Source: Pseudooceanicola atlanticus
Lineage (GTDB): Bacteria; Pseudomonadota; Alphaproteobacteria; Rhodobacterales; Rhodobacteraceae
DNA length: 64,000 nucleotides
Reading direction: 5' to 3'
Assembly: GCF_000768315.1 (NCBI RefSeq)
Contig: NZ_AQQX01000002.1
Span: 186,001 to 250,000, forward strand
A program made the translations under genes and the position numbers. The notes beneath the pieces were generated by a model. It worked only from the letters and a program-made list of their open reading frames with translations. It was not told the DNA's origin and did not search any database. This document shows, piece after piece, positions 32,957-41,467 of the stretch (position 1 is the first letter of the stretch; every line of letters starts with the position of its first letter).

Positions 32957-34278
32957 AGCTTCAACCTTTCCGATTGCGCCGAGGCAAAGACCCCGGCATA
33001 TCCCGCCGCCTGCCGCGCCCTGGCAAATTCGCCCGCCCGTGGATCGGCCTTGTGCAGCACCTCGGCCGGGACGCGGCTGTCCTTGGCCAGGTAATACCGT
33101 CCGCCATGATCCAGCGTGATCGCATCCAGCCGGTCCAGCAACCGCAGCGCCGCCGGGCTGACCGGGAAATCCAGGGCCAGGGTGTATCCCTCCATCGGGA
33201 AGGAGAACTGCCCCTTTTCCGGCCCCAGCCGTTTCAGGACAGCCAGGAAGGACCCCTGCTCTGCCGCCGCGATCACATCCAGCAGGGTCCGCAAGCCATC
33301 GCGCGAAGCCTCCAATGGCAGCACCACCTGGTACTGTGCAAAGCCGCGCCGCCCGTAGATGCGGTTCCACTCATGCACCGCGTCCAGGGGATAGAAATAG
33401 CTGTCCCAATCCACGACCGACCGCCCGGCCTTGCCCGCATTCACCCTGTAATAGAGCGCGTTGAATGCGCGCAGGGTGTACTTGTTCAAGGCAAAGCCCG
33501 GCGCATCCAGCGGCACCCGCCGCGCCTTGCGCACGGGCACGTCGAAAGGCACGGGGCGCCGGTTGGCGGGCAGATCCGACGGCTCCGCATGATCGCCAAG
33601 GATCACCAGCGACCGGCCCAGATCGGCGCCCTTGGCCAGACAGTCGAACCAGGCAACGGCATATTGCGCGGCATCGCGTTCGAACACCTCCATGGCGGCA
33701 TCGAGGTCAGGCGTCGGGATCATCTCCTGTCGGATCCAGCCGGTCTGCACCGGGGCCAGTTGCAGGGCACAGCGCAGGATTACCCCGGTCAGGCCCATCC
33801 CGCCAATGGTCGCCGCGAACAGATCGGAGTTCTCACTGCGGGAGGCGCGGCGCAGCTCGCCGTCCGCGCCCATCACCTCGACCCACAGAACGTGGCGACC
33901 AATGGTGCCGTCGCGCCTGTGGTTCTTGCCGTGCACATCGGCTGCGATCATCCCGCCCAGCGTCACCAGCTTGGTGCCCGGCGTCACAGGCGGGAACCAA
34001 CCGCGCGGCAGGAAGGCGGCGATCACGTCACCCAGGATCACCCCGGCTTCGGCCGTCAGCACGCCGGTATCGGCGTCGAAGTCCAGCATCCGGTTCATCC
34101 GCCGCATGTCGAGCGTCCCCCCCACCTGCGCCGCCGCATCGCCATAGGACCGGCCATTGCCGCGCGCGATCACCGGTCCGTCCGCCATCGCCGCGCGCAA
34201 TCCGTCCTCGTCCCGCACCGGGATGCGGCGCCCCTCGATCCGCGGGTAGCGGCCCCAGCCGGACAGATCGGCGCTCAT
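32953..34278 (-). CDS. DprE1-like FAD-dependent oxidase
   Basis: A 441-residue FAD-linked oxidoreductase of the DprE1/alditol-oxidase type. Seen: the FAD loop ARGNGRSYGDAA (residues 38-49), the histidine motif AADVHGKNH (112-120), KGQFSFPMEGYTLALDFPV (355-373), the lysine in YYLAKDSR (Lys399) and the ending VFASAQSERLKL, all in DprE1 order. It would oxidise the 2-OH of a polyprenyl-phosphoryl ribose. The position of the benzothiazinone-reactive cysteine of the mycobacterial enzyme is Ala368 here. It overlaps both neighbours by four bases (ATGA each side). Confidence 0.9.
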   Translation of the reverse strand: MSADLSGWGRYPRIEGRRIPVRDEDGLRAAMADGPVIARGNGRSYGDAAAQVGGTLDMRRMNRMLDFDADTGVLTAEAGVILGDVIAAFLPRGWFPPVTPGTKLVTLGGMIAADVHGKNHRRDGTIGRHVLWVEVMGADGELRRASRSENSDLFAATIGGMGLTGVILRCALQLAPVQTGWIRQEMIPTPDLDAAMEVFERDAAQYAVAWFDCLAKGADLGRSLVILGDHAEPSDLPANRRPVPFDVPVRKARRVPLDAPGFALNKYTLRAFNALYYRVNAGKAGRSVVDWDSYFYPLDAVHEWNRIYGRRGFAQYQVVLPLEASRDGLRTLLDVIAAAEQGSFLAVLKRLGPEKGQFSFPMEGYTLALDFPVSPAALRLLDRLDAITLDHGGRYYLAKDSRVPAEVLHKADPRAGEFARARQAAGYAGVFASAQSERLKL

Positions 34279-34679
34279 GCGGCCACCCCCCGGTCAAAGA
34301 CGAACCGCCGGTCCAGCCGGTACTTGACCACGTAGCCGATGCTCAGCCCGATCACCGCCCCGACCTCGCGCGCGGTTTCGGTGCCCCAGATCAGCCAGGC
34401 CCCGGTTTCCGCCCCCCAGAAGATCGCCGTCGTGGCCACCCCCATGAGGGTATAAAGCGAGAACTTCTTCCCATGCGCGCCGGCCCCGCGACTGCGGTCG
34501 TCGAAGATCCAGCGCTTGTCGAGGACGTACTTCACCACCAGCCCCGCCGCCGTCCCGGCCAGCAAGGCCAGAACAAAGCCCAGCCCAAGCCCCAGAACGC
34601 CACGTTGAACGGCAAGGTTGACCAGCACCGCGATCACCGCGAAACCCGCATAGCGCAGGATCAGGCCCGGCAGGCTCAC
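34275..34679 (-). CDS. GtrA family membrane protein
   Basis: A 134-residue protein with four transmembrane helices and the GtrA signature VVKYVLDKRWIFDDRSR near residues 48-64, repeated late as VVKYRLDRRFVFDRG. GtrA proteins are linked to movement or presentation of polyprenyl-phosphate sugars. In Mycobacterium tuberculosis a GtrA protein (Rv3789) precedes DprE1 and DprE2, the same order as here. The GTG start overlaps the UbiA-gene stop (GTGA), and its stop overlaps the next ATG (ATGA). Confidence 0.92.
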   Translation of the reverse strand: MSLPGLILRYAGFAVIAVLVNLAVQRGVLGLGLGFVLALLAGTAAGLVVKYVLDKRWIFDDRSRGAGAHGKKFSLYTLMGVATTAIFWGAETGAWLIWGTETAREVGAVIGLSIGYVVKYRLDRRFVFDRGVAA

Positions 34680-36130
34680 AATTGCGCTCCCGCGACGACC
34701 AGCAGGAAGACCAGACCAAAGGCCGCATAGCTGACTTTGTCCTTGGCCGCGAAGACCACCGGGTCGTCATGCATCTTGCCCCGATGGGTGATCAACACGA
34801 TCCTGCTGATCCAGAACAGTAGGATCGCACAGATCCCGAACAGCACCTCGGGCCGCGCGTATAGGTCCGTCACCTCGGGCGAATTCACGTAAAGCGCCAT
34901 GACCAGGACCGAGACATAACCCGCCCCGACCGCCATCATCGCGACCAGCGGCAGGTCCTCTGCGCGATAGCCACGCCGCGCGTTCAACGCCCGGTCCGAC
35001 GCGACCGCATCCACCAGTTCTGCCTGTCGTTTCACCGCGGCAAGCGAGAAGAAGAAGAAGATCGAGAAGGCCAGCAACCAGACCGAAAGCGGCGTGCCCG
35101 TCGCCACGGCCCCCGCCACGATCCGCAATGTGTAAAGGCCCGCCAGCGTGCAGATATCCAGCACCGGCACCTGTTTCAGCCACATCGAATAGGCCGTCGT
35201 CGTCAGGTAATAGGCGAGCAGAACCGCGACGAAGCCCGGCCCCAGCAGCGCGCCCAACCCGAACCCCGCGACCAGCAGGAAGGGCGTCAGCCACAGCCCG
35301 TGCCGCAACGCCAACTGGCCGGAGGCAAAGGGCCGCGCACGCTTGCGCGGATGTGCCCGGTCCGATGGCAGGTCCAGCAGGTCGTTGATCACGTAGACCG
35401 AAGAGGCCAGCAGCCCGAAGGCGATGAAGGCCAGCACCGCCTGCGACACCCCCGGCGTATCCATCCGGTGCGCCGCCAGCAGCGGCAGGAAGATCAAGAT
35501 GTTCTTGGCCCATTGATGCGGCCTGAGCGCGCGCATCAAGGCTCGGGGGAAGGAGGGCAGGTCGGTGTCCAGATGTTCCACCCCGCCCTCTGCCCGGACC
35601 CGCTGCCGCAGGGAGTGCGGCGCACCGACCGTCACCGCGCCCGAAGATGCGGCCCAGACCGGCAGATCAGCCTCGGAATCGCCGATATAGTGAAACCCGC
35701 CCGCGCCGTAGCGGTCGATCAGGAAGGCCGCCTTGACCCCACCTTTCAGGTTCACGCCGCCGTCCGATCCATGCACCTCGTCGAAGAGGTTAAGATGCGC
35801 CGCGACGCGTTCCGCCAGGTGGCGGTCGGCGGCGGTGACAAGAGCGACCTTTCCGCCCTGCGCCCGCCAATCCCGCAGCCGGGCCAGGATATCCTCGCGA
35901 TAGGGCAGATGGCGCACATCGACATCGCCGCGCTGCGCCAGCACGGATTTCAGCGCGGCCCGCCCGCGCAACAGGCCGGCAAAGGCGGCAATAGGCGCAG
36001 TCCAGCGGCTGGCCAGCGCCGCCCAGAAGGACTCATCCAGCAGGTCGGTCCGGATCAGCGTCCCGTCCAGGTCACAGACCAGAACCGGGCGATCCACGCC
36101 CGAAATGTCGTGCAAATGCGCCTGCGCCAT
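34676..36130 (-). CDS. HAD phosphatase-UbiA prenyltransferase fusion
   Basis: A 484-residue two-domain protein. Residues 15-190 are a HAD-family hydrolase with all four motifs: Asp20-x-Asp22 (CDLDGTL), Thr99 (LVTAADR), a lysine (129 or 133) and Asp151/Asp155 (YIGDSEADLP). Residues 200-484 are a UbiA-type integral membrane prenyltransferase with RPHQWAKNILIF and the Mg-binding NDLLDLPSDRAHPRKRARP (Asn249, Asp250, Asp253, Asp257). The latter closely resembles the 5-phospho-ribosyl transferase Rv3806c. The likely reaction is PRPP plus polyprenyl phosphate, with the HAD domain removing the 5-phosphate. It is the first gene of a four-gene overlapping operon. Confidence 0.88.
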   Translation of the reverse strand: MAQAHLHDISGVDRPVLVCDLDGTLIRTDLLDESFWAALASRWTAPIAAFAGLLRGRAALKSVLAQRGDVDVRHLPYREDILARLRDWRAQGGKVALVTAADRHLAERVAAHLNLFDEVHGSDGGVNLKGGVKAAFLIDRYGAGGFHYIGDSEADLPVWAASSGAVTVGAPHSLRQRVRAEGGVEHLDTDLPSFPRALMRALRPHQWAKNILIFLPLLAAHRMDTPGVSQAVLAFIAFGLLASSVYVINDLLDLPSDRAHPRKRARPFASGQLALRHGLWLTPFLLVAGFGLGALLGPGFVAVLLAYYLTTTAYSMWLKQVPVLDICTLAGLYTLRIVAGAVATGTPLSVWLLAFSIFFFFSLAAVKRQAELVDAVASDRALNARRGYRAEDLPLVAMMAVGAGYVSVLVMALYVNSPEVTDLYARPEVLFGICAILLFWISRIVLITHRGKMHDDPVVFAAKDKVSYAAFGLVFLLVVAGAQL

Positions 36131-36244
36131 GGCGTCTGCCTATGCTGCCTCACGACGCGCCGGGTTCTGCGCCCGGTCGCCCCAATGCGATCAGGATAGT
36201 CGAACCCGCCTTTTCCGACAATCTTTTCGAGAAAATTAAGGGGA

Positions 36245-36868
36245 TTAGAGCTTGGGCTGTTGCCCCGAACGCTCGGTCACCAGTTTGATCGCGGCTTCCA
36301 CGGCCTGATCGATCGACATCTCGGACGTGTCCAGCACCACCGCGTCCTCGGCCGGGATCATCGGTGCCGCGGCGCGTGCCGAATCCCGGGCATCGCGTTC
36401 CCGCAGATCGGCCAGCACCTGGTCCAGCGTCACGTCATGGCCGGTGCCCGACAGCTCCGCGTAGCGCCGCTCGGCGCGGACCGCGTCGGAGGCGGTGACG
36501 AAGAACTTCACCTCGGCCTCGGGACAGATCACCGTGCCGATATCGCGCCCGTCCAGAACGGCCCCGCCGGACCGGCGGGCAAAGGCGCGCTGGAAATCCA
36601 CCAGCGCCTCGCGCACCTCGGGGATCGCGGCGACCTGGCTGGCGGCGCGGGCAACATCGGGGGTGCGCAGGCCGTCGGCCTCCAGGTCAGCAGCTTGCAG
36701 GGTTCGCGCGGCCTCCACCGCTTCGACACCGTCCAGCAGGCGACGACCGGTCGCGCGGTAGATCAGACCGGTATCCAGGTGCGCTATCCCGAAGGCATTG
36801 GCCAAAGCCTTGGAAATCGTGCCCTTTCCGGCTGCGGCCGGGCCGTCGATTGCAATCGTGAAAGCCAC
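36245..36868 (-). CDS. cmk: Cytidylate kinase
   Basis: A 207-residue CMP/dCMP kinase. The P-loop [16 protein letters not shown] lies near residues 7-22, followed by [10 protein letters not shown], the [20 protein letters not shown] segment near residue 105 and [20 protein letters not shown] start at 36868 (MAFTIAID) with AGGGGGC upstream was preferred; the frame is open to an ATG at 36925. It normally precedes rpsA directly, but here the HAD-UbiA operon and the sulfotransferase lie between. Confidence 0.95.
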   Translation of the reverse strand: MAFTIAIDGPAAAGKGTISKALANAFGIAHLDTGLIYRATGRRLLDGVEAVEAARTLQAADLEADGLRTPDVARAASQVAAIPEVREALVDFQRAFARRSGGAVLDGRDIGTVICPEAEVKFFVTASDAVRAERRYAELSGTGHDVTLDQVLADLRERDARDSARAAAPMIPAEDAVVLDTSEMSIDQAVEAAIKLVTERSGQQPKL

Positions 36869-36973
36869 GTGGCGCCCCCTGTTCTTCGGTCCGCCCTGTT
36901 TAGCCCGTGCCAAAGGCGCTGTCATCCCGCCAACCGCCCCGCGAACCGCTTTGCGGCGGGATGGCGCGCGGCA

Positions 36974-37546
36974 TCAGCGCAGGCCGCGTCGGGCGATCTC
37001 TTCGGCGAGGGACCGAACCACCTGCCCCCGCGCAGCGGCAATGGCGCTCGCGCCCTCTCCGACGATCGGTGCGGACAGGTCAAAGAGGCCCGACCGCCCG
37101 CCGACGCCGCTATCCGGCGCCACGTAATACTGCCCCGACAGGCGGAACGTGCCATCGGCATCGGCCAGCATCTGTTCGACCCGGATATCTACCAGCGCGG
37201 CGGCGCGGTCCAGGAAGGGCCAGGGCTCTGCCGCGACCTGGGCGCGGGTCATAAGGCCCAGAAGCCGCGCCAGTTCCAGCGTCATGCCCCGCGACGGCTG
37301 ATCCGCCCAGAGCAGCGAGGACTCCGATGTGATGGCCCCGGTCTCCCCCCGTTTCGCGATCTCTTCGGACGACGCGTAGCTGGGCAGCGACACCTCGCGC
37401 AGTTCGATACTGCCATACCGGCTGGAAATCCGCGGCAGGTCGGCGGTCTGGCTGGACGCGGGCACCGCGTAGCGTTCGATGGTCCCGCCCCCACAGGCGG
37501 CCAGCAGCGACAGGGTCAGGGCGAGCAGGGTAGTGCGATAGGTCAT
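36974..37546 (-). CDS. pqiC: PqiC-type lipoprotein
   Basis: A 190-residue lipoprotein with a lipobox (LLAAC, Cys18) and the PqiC/ABC-auxiliary lipoprotein fold: IERYAVPAS, IELREVSLPSYASSEEI near residue 48, LLWADQPSRGMTLELARLL near residue 80 and the C-terminal VRSLAEEIA. In the Pqi system PqiC forms the outer-membrane-anchored ring of an intermembrane lipid-transport machine. It starts 1 nt after the pqiB stop. Confidence 0.88.
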   Translation of the reverse strand: MTYRTTLLALTLSLLAACGGGTIERYAVPASSQTADLPRISSRYGSIELREVSLPSYASSEEIAKRGETGAITSESSLLWADQPSRGMTLELARLLGLMTRAQVAAEPWPFLDRAAALVDIRVEQMLADADGTFRLSGQYYVAPDSGVGGRSGLFDLSAPIVGEGASAIAAARGQVVRSLAEEIARRGLR

Positions 37547-37547
37547 G

Positions 37548-39938
37548 TCAGCGTCCGAATAGCAGCGAATTGGGCGAGCGTTCCAGCGCGCGGGCCAGAG
37601 AGGACACGGCTTCGGCCGCCCTCTGCACCTCGCGCACGGCGATGGCAAGATCACGGCCCACGCCCCGGTCCGCGTCATATCCTTCGATGGTCGACCCCGC
37701 ACGGGACAGGACCGACCGCGCCTGCGACAGGATCGCCGGCAATTGCTGGGCAATCTCGCGCAGCGTGTCCGCGGCCTGGCGGGCAGAATCGAAGGTGGCA
37801 TTCACGTTCTCGACCGTGCCGCCCTCGCGCAGCTCCTGCAACACCGCCTGCAGTTCCTGAAGCGCGTTGCCAAGATCCTCGGGCAATTGCCGCGCACCGT
37901 CCGTGTCCAGCACCTGATTGGCACTGTTCAGCAGGGCCGACAGGTCCTCGCCCAGCTGATCCAGCGGCACGGTTTCCGCCTTGGCCGCCACGGCGTTCAG
38001 CCGGTCCACGAGGTCCGGCACCCCTTCGAAGGACCGCGACACGGTTCCGGCCGCATCCCGCGCCGCGTTCAGCGCGGTCACGATGCTGTCGGTCATGCCC
38101 TGTTCGCGCGCCTCGGACAGAATGGTGTCGATTTCGGCCAGGGTGGCGGTCACCGCCGCCGGCAGGGCCTGCGCCTGATCCGATCCCAGCAAGGTCCGGG
38201 CGTTGCGGGTCAGGCCCGTCAACTCCTCGGTCAGCTGCTCGATCTCCAGGTTCGCGGCCTTCTTGGCCACTGCGTCGATGCTCTCGAACAGCTCCGGCAG
38301 GCCTTGCGAGACCTTGCTGACATCCGCCGCGGCCTCCTGCGTTGCGTCGAAGGCAGCAAGGACCCGCCCCGCCACGTCGCGTTCGTTCAGGTCCGACACG
38401 AGGATCTCAAGCTGGTCCGCCACGGCCGTGATCCGGCCCGGCAACGCCTGGATATCTTCGGAGCCGATCACATTGCGCACCTCTTCGACGGTGCCACGCA
38501 CCTCGCCGATGGTGGCGCGCAAGTCGGTCGGCAGCGCTCGCAGATCCGGGCTGCCCGCGACGCGACTGATATTGTCCATCAGGCCGATGGCGCTATCCAG
38601 CAATTCCTCGATCGGCAAGGCGTTGATCCGCTCGAACACACCCTCCGCCGTGGCCGAGACATCCGCGATATCGCTTTCGGTCGTCGGGAACAGCGGGTTC
38701 GGTTCATGGGTCAGGTCGATCTCGGCCGGATCGAGGTCCGGCTCCTCGATCTCGATCATTTCGACCTTCAGCCCCCCGGTCAGAAGCGAGGCATTCACCA
38801 GCCGCGCCCGCACCCCTTCCTGCGCGCGTCGTTGCAGGAATTCCAGCGCTGCGTCGGCCCCGATATCGCCGTCCATGCCCAGCCGGGACGGGTTGATCGA
38901 CAGCGTCACCGCCAGCCGCACCCGTTCGTCCCCGAACCGGTCTGCGTCCACAACGCCGTTCAACGCCGTCACCCGACCGATCCGGATGCCGCCCAGTTCA
39001 ACCGGGGCGTCCTCGCTCAGGCCCGAGGCGTGATCCTCGAAGATCGCGCTCAGGTTCAACCGGGGCCCGTCCTCCTCGCTGAAGACACTGGACCGGGCCG
39101 ATCCCTCGTCCGGGTAGACCACGAAAACCTGGCCATCCTCGACCGGCTCCCCGCCCGAGACAACGGTGCGGAAGGTCACCCCGCCCGATACCAGCGACGC
39201 GACCGAGGAAAAGTCGAGACGTGCGCCCCCCGGCCCCAGCGAAAAGCTGAAGCCAGACGCATCCCAGAACCGGGTCGCCGAGGAAATCAGACGGTCATGC
39301 GGGGCAAAGACCACCGCCTCCGCCTCGATCGTGTTGCCGTCATCGGTGATGTTGGCGCGACCGATCTGACCCACTTCCAGCCCCTGGTAAACGATGGGCG
39401 ACCTCTCGGTCAGGCTGGCCTCGGGGGCCGCGCGCAACACCAGGCGCTTGCCGCGTTTGCCGCCAACCATCAGCGGCGAATCCGCGCTGCCCTCGTGCAG
39501 AGGGGTGAAGCCGCCCGGCTCCGTATCCCAATCGCCCTGGATGTAGACACCGGACAGCACCGTCTCCAGCCCCGACACCCCGCGCGAGGTGATCTCGGGC
39601 CGGACCACGAAGAACTCGGATTCGTCGTCCACATACTCGGCCACGGCCTTGTCCAGCCGGACGCCCACCAGCACCTTGCCCAGAGACTCGGTGAAGGACA
39701 CGGTTTCGACCAGCCCCACGGCAACATCGCGATAGCGCAGCTCCGTCTGCCCTGCGACCACGCCCGACGCGTTTTCAAAGGCGATCTCGACAACCGGCCC
39801 GCGATCCGCATAGCTCTGCCAGGCCACGCCAAGTGCAATCACCAGGGCGACCAGCGGGACGACCCAGACGATCGACACCCGTTCGAAGAAACTGCGTCGC
39901 GCGGGGCGGATCGGCACGTTCGGCGGTGTCTCGGTCAC
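37548..39938 (-). CDS. pqiB: PqiB-type MCE-domain protein
   Basis: A 796-residue periplasm-spanning lipid-transport protein. One N-terminal transmembrane helix (residues about 21-42) is followed by three MCE domains: starting near residue 47 (GPVVEIAFENASGVVAGQT), near 164 (VLRAAPEASLTERSPIVYQG) and near 288 (LSAIFEDHASGLSEDAPVEL). A long C-terminal helical region of repeated Leu/Glu/Ala segments would form the needle-like tube known for PqiB. The GTG start overlaps the pqiA2 stop (GTGA). It is longer than E. coli PqiB (546 residues), mainly through this C-terminal region. Confidence 0.92.
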   Translation of the reverse strand: MTETPPNVPIRPARRSFFERVSIVWVVPLVALVIALGVAWQSYADRGPVVEIAFENASGVVAGQTELRYRDVAVGLVETVSFTESLGKVLVGVRLDKAVAEYVDDESEFFVVRPEITSRGVSGLETVLSGVYIQGDWDTEPGGFTPLHEGSADSPLMVGGKRGKRLVLRAAPEASLTERSPIVYQGLEVGQIGRANITDDGNTIEAEAVVFAPHDRLISSATRFWDASGFSFSLGPGGARLDFSSVASLVSGGVTFRTVVSGGEPVEDGQVFVVYPDEGSARSSVFSEEDGPRLNLSAIFEDHASGLSEDAPVELGGIRIGRVTALNGVVDADRFGDERVRLAVTLSINPSRLGMDGDIGADAALEFLQRRAQEGVRARLVNASLLTGGLKVEMIEIEEPDLDPAEIDLTHEPNPLFPTTESDIADVSATAEGVFERINALPIEELLDSAIGLMDNISRVAGSPDLRALPTDLRATIGEVRGTVEEVRNVIGSEDIQALPGRITAVADQLEILVSDLNERDVAGRVLAAFDATQEAAADVSKVSQGLPELFESIDAVAKKAANLEIEQLTEELTGLTRNARTLLGSDQAQALPAAVTATLAEIDTILSEAREQGMTDSIVTALNAARDAAGTVSRSFEGVPDLVDRLNAVAAKAETVPLDQLGEDLSALLNSANQVLDTDGARQLPEDLGNALQELQAVLQELREGGTVENVNATFDSARQAADTLREIAQQLPAILSQARSVLSRAGSTIEGYDADRGVGRDLAIAVREVQRAAEAVSSLARALERSPNSLLFGR

Positions 39939-40591
39939 GCATGGACCTCCTGAGGCTGTAGCGGCTGGGGCGTGGGCTCACTGTCCCGGTCCCAGATCAT
40001 GCGGCTGTCGAAGCTTTGCGCCGACAGCATGGTGAAAATGACCGACAGGGCGAAAAACAGGCTCGCCTTGCCCGGGGCAATGGATGCCAGTGCCCCCAAT
40101 TGCACGAGCGAGGACAGGATGGCCACGACAAAGACGTCGATCATCGACCAGCGCCCGATATATTCGACCACCTCGTATAACTGGTGACGCCTGAGCTGGC
40201 TCATCCGCGTGCCGCGACGCACCCCAATGGCCAGTGCCGCGATCACCGCGAACTTGCCGATGGGGATCAGCACCGAGGCGACAAGGATGACGATGGCGAT
40301 GCCATAGCTGCCGTGATGGGCCAGCTCCACCGCGCCGCCGACGATCGTGTCCTCGGATTTCGACACCAGCGTGCGCGTGGACAGCATCGGGTAGGTATTG
40401 GCGGGTATGTAGCAGATCAGCCCCACGACCCACCATGCCCAGGCCCGCTGCAACGACCCCGGATCGCGCGATTGCATCCGGTGACCGCAGCGGCCGCACC
40501 GCTCCGTCTCTCCCGGCCACACCTTGGTGCAGCGGGTACAGGCCACCAGCCCCATCTGCCGGGCCGTGGTTACGTTTCCAGGGATTTCCAT
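39935..40591 (-). CDS. pqiA: PqiA-domain membrane protein, second copy
   Basis: A 218-residue inner-membrane protein with an N-terminal zinc-ribbon-like pair of CxxC motifs (CTRC and CGRC) and four membrane segments, matching one PqiA domain (YIPANTYPMLSTRTL, GKFAVIAALAIG, MIDVFVVAILSSLVQLG). E. coli PqiA has two such domains in one chain; here they are separate genes. ATG 40591 overlaps the end of the first copy by 22 bp; ATG 40555 is an alternative with a poorer upstream region. Confidence 0.9.
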   Translation of the reverse strand: MEIPGNVTTARQMGLVACTRCTKVWPGETERCGRCGHRMQSRDPGSLQRAWAWWVVGLICYIPANTYPMLSTRTLVSKSEDTIVGGAVELAHHGSYGIAIVILVASVLIPIGKFAVIAALAIGVRRGTRMSQLRRHQLYEVVEYIGRWSMIDVFVVAILSSLVQLGALASIAPGKASLFFALSVIFTMLSAQSFDSRMIWDRDSEPTPQPLQPQEVHA

Positions 40592-41184
40592 ACCGAATAC
40601 CTGCACATGTAGCTGTCTTTGAGCATCATCAGGACCACGAGGGCCGAGAACATCCAGAAGGCCGGGCCGAAATGCACGTCCGCCAGATCCGCCACCTTCA
40701 CCAGCGCCACTGCGCAGCCGATGGCAAAGATTTCGGCCATCGACCAGGGCCGCAGCCCCTCCGACAGGCGGAAGGCGCGGATTGCACCGGGCCAGGGCGG
40801 CCGGTCGAAGACCACCGGCGTCAGCACGTAGATCACCAGCAGGGCCCGCAGAACCGGGATGAAGACGATCAGCGCCGCCACGGCCAGCGTCAGCACGACA
40901 AGAAGGCTGGAGGACGAAAAGGCCAGCGCCGCATCCAGGACCGACGACCCGTGGCTTACCCCCGCCGCGCGGATGCTGAGAAACGGAAAGATCGTCGCCG
41001 CGATCACCAGCACAACGATGGCCAGCGCAATCGCGATGATCTGCTTGCCGGCCCGTTTGCGCGGCGCGATCAGCACGTTGTGACACCGCGCACAGACGGC
41101 CCGTTCTCCCATGCCGGGCTCTTCGACATGGTAGACGGCATCGCAGCGCGGGCAGGCGATCAGCTGATCGAGGTCCCGGCTCAC
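40570..41184 (-). CDS. pqiA: PqiA-domain membrane protein, first copy
   Basis: A 204-residue inner-membrane protein with CxxC pairs (CPRC and CARC) near residues 10-35 and four membrane segments, corresponding to the first half of E. coli PqiA (IFPFLSIRAAGV, VVFIPVLRALLVIYVL-like, FAIGCAVALVKVADLADV). No ATG lies at a sensible position. The GTG at 41184 is proposed because it overlaps the stop of a short upstream frame (see 41181-41222). The upstream frame is open to 41343. Confidence 0.85.
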   Translation of the reverse strand: MSRDLDQLIACPRCDAVYHVEEPGMGERAVCARCHNVLIAPRKRAGKQIIAIALAIVVLVIAATIFPFLSIRAAGVSHGSSVLDAALAFSSSSLLVVLTLAVAALIVFIPVLRALLVIYVLTPVVFDRPPWPGAIRAFRLSEGLRPWSMAEIFAIGCAVALVKVADLADVHFGPAFWMFSALVVLMMLKDSYMCRYSVWKSLET

Positions 41185-41222
41185 GTCGCGAAAGGTCCGA
41201 ATTTGAGGGCCGACGGGCTCAT
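41181..41222 (-). CDS. Possible 13-residue leader peptide coupled to pqiA
   Basis: ATG at 41222 follows an excellent ribosome binding site (CAGGAG, 4 nt spacing) and encodes MSPSALKFGPFAT. Its TGA overlaps the proposed GTG start of the first pqiA gene (GTGA). It could be a translational-coupling leader; alternatively a one-base indel in the sequence could fuse it to pqiA. Confidence 0.4.
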   Translation of the reverse strand: MSPSALKFGPFAT

Positions 41223-41467
41223 GACGCTCCTGAAGAAACAAAAGGTTGGTTGTAGAAACATAGGCGGATTCGCCCGAACGCAAACAAGTGGACAGGATTT
41301 CACTGTCCTGCGCCCACGGCAAGGCCCCGCGCCGCCGCAGCACTCGGCACCGTCACCGCAGATCGCAACCGGTGCCGCCCGCGCCCGCCGCCTTTGCCCG
41401 CGACAAAGGCCTCAGGTCGTGTGCGCCGCAGGCGCGCCTTTGGATCAGGACGCGAGGATCGGGCGCC

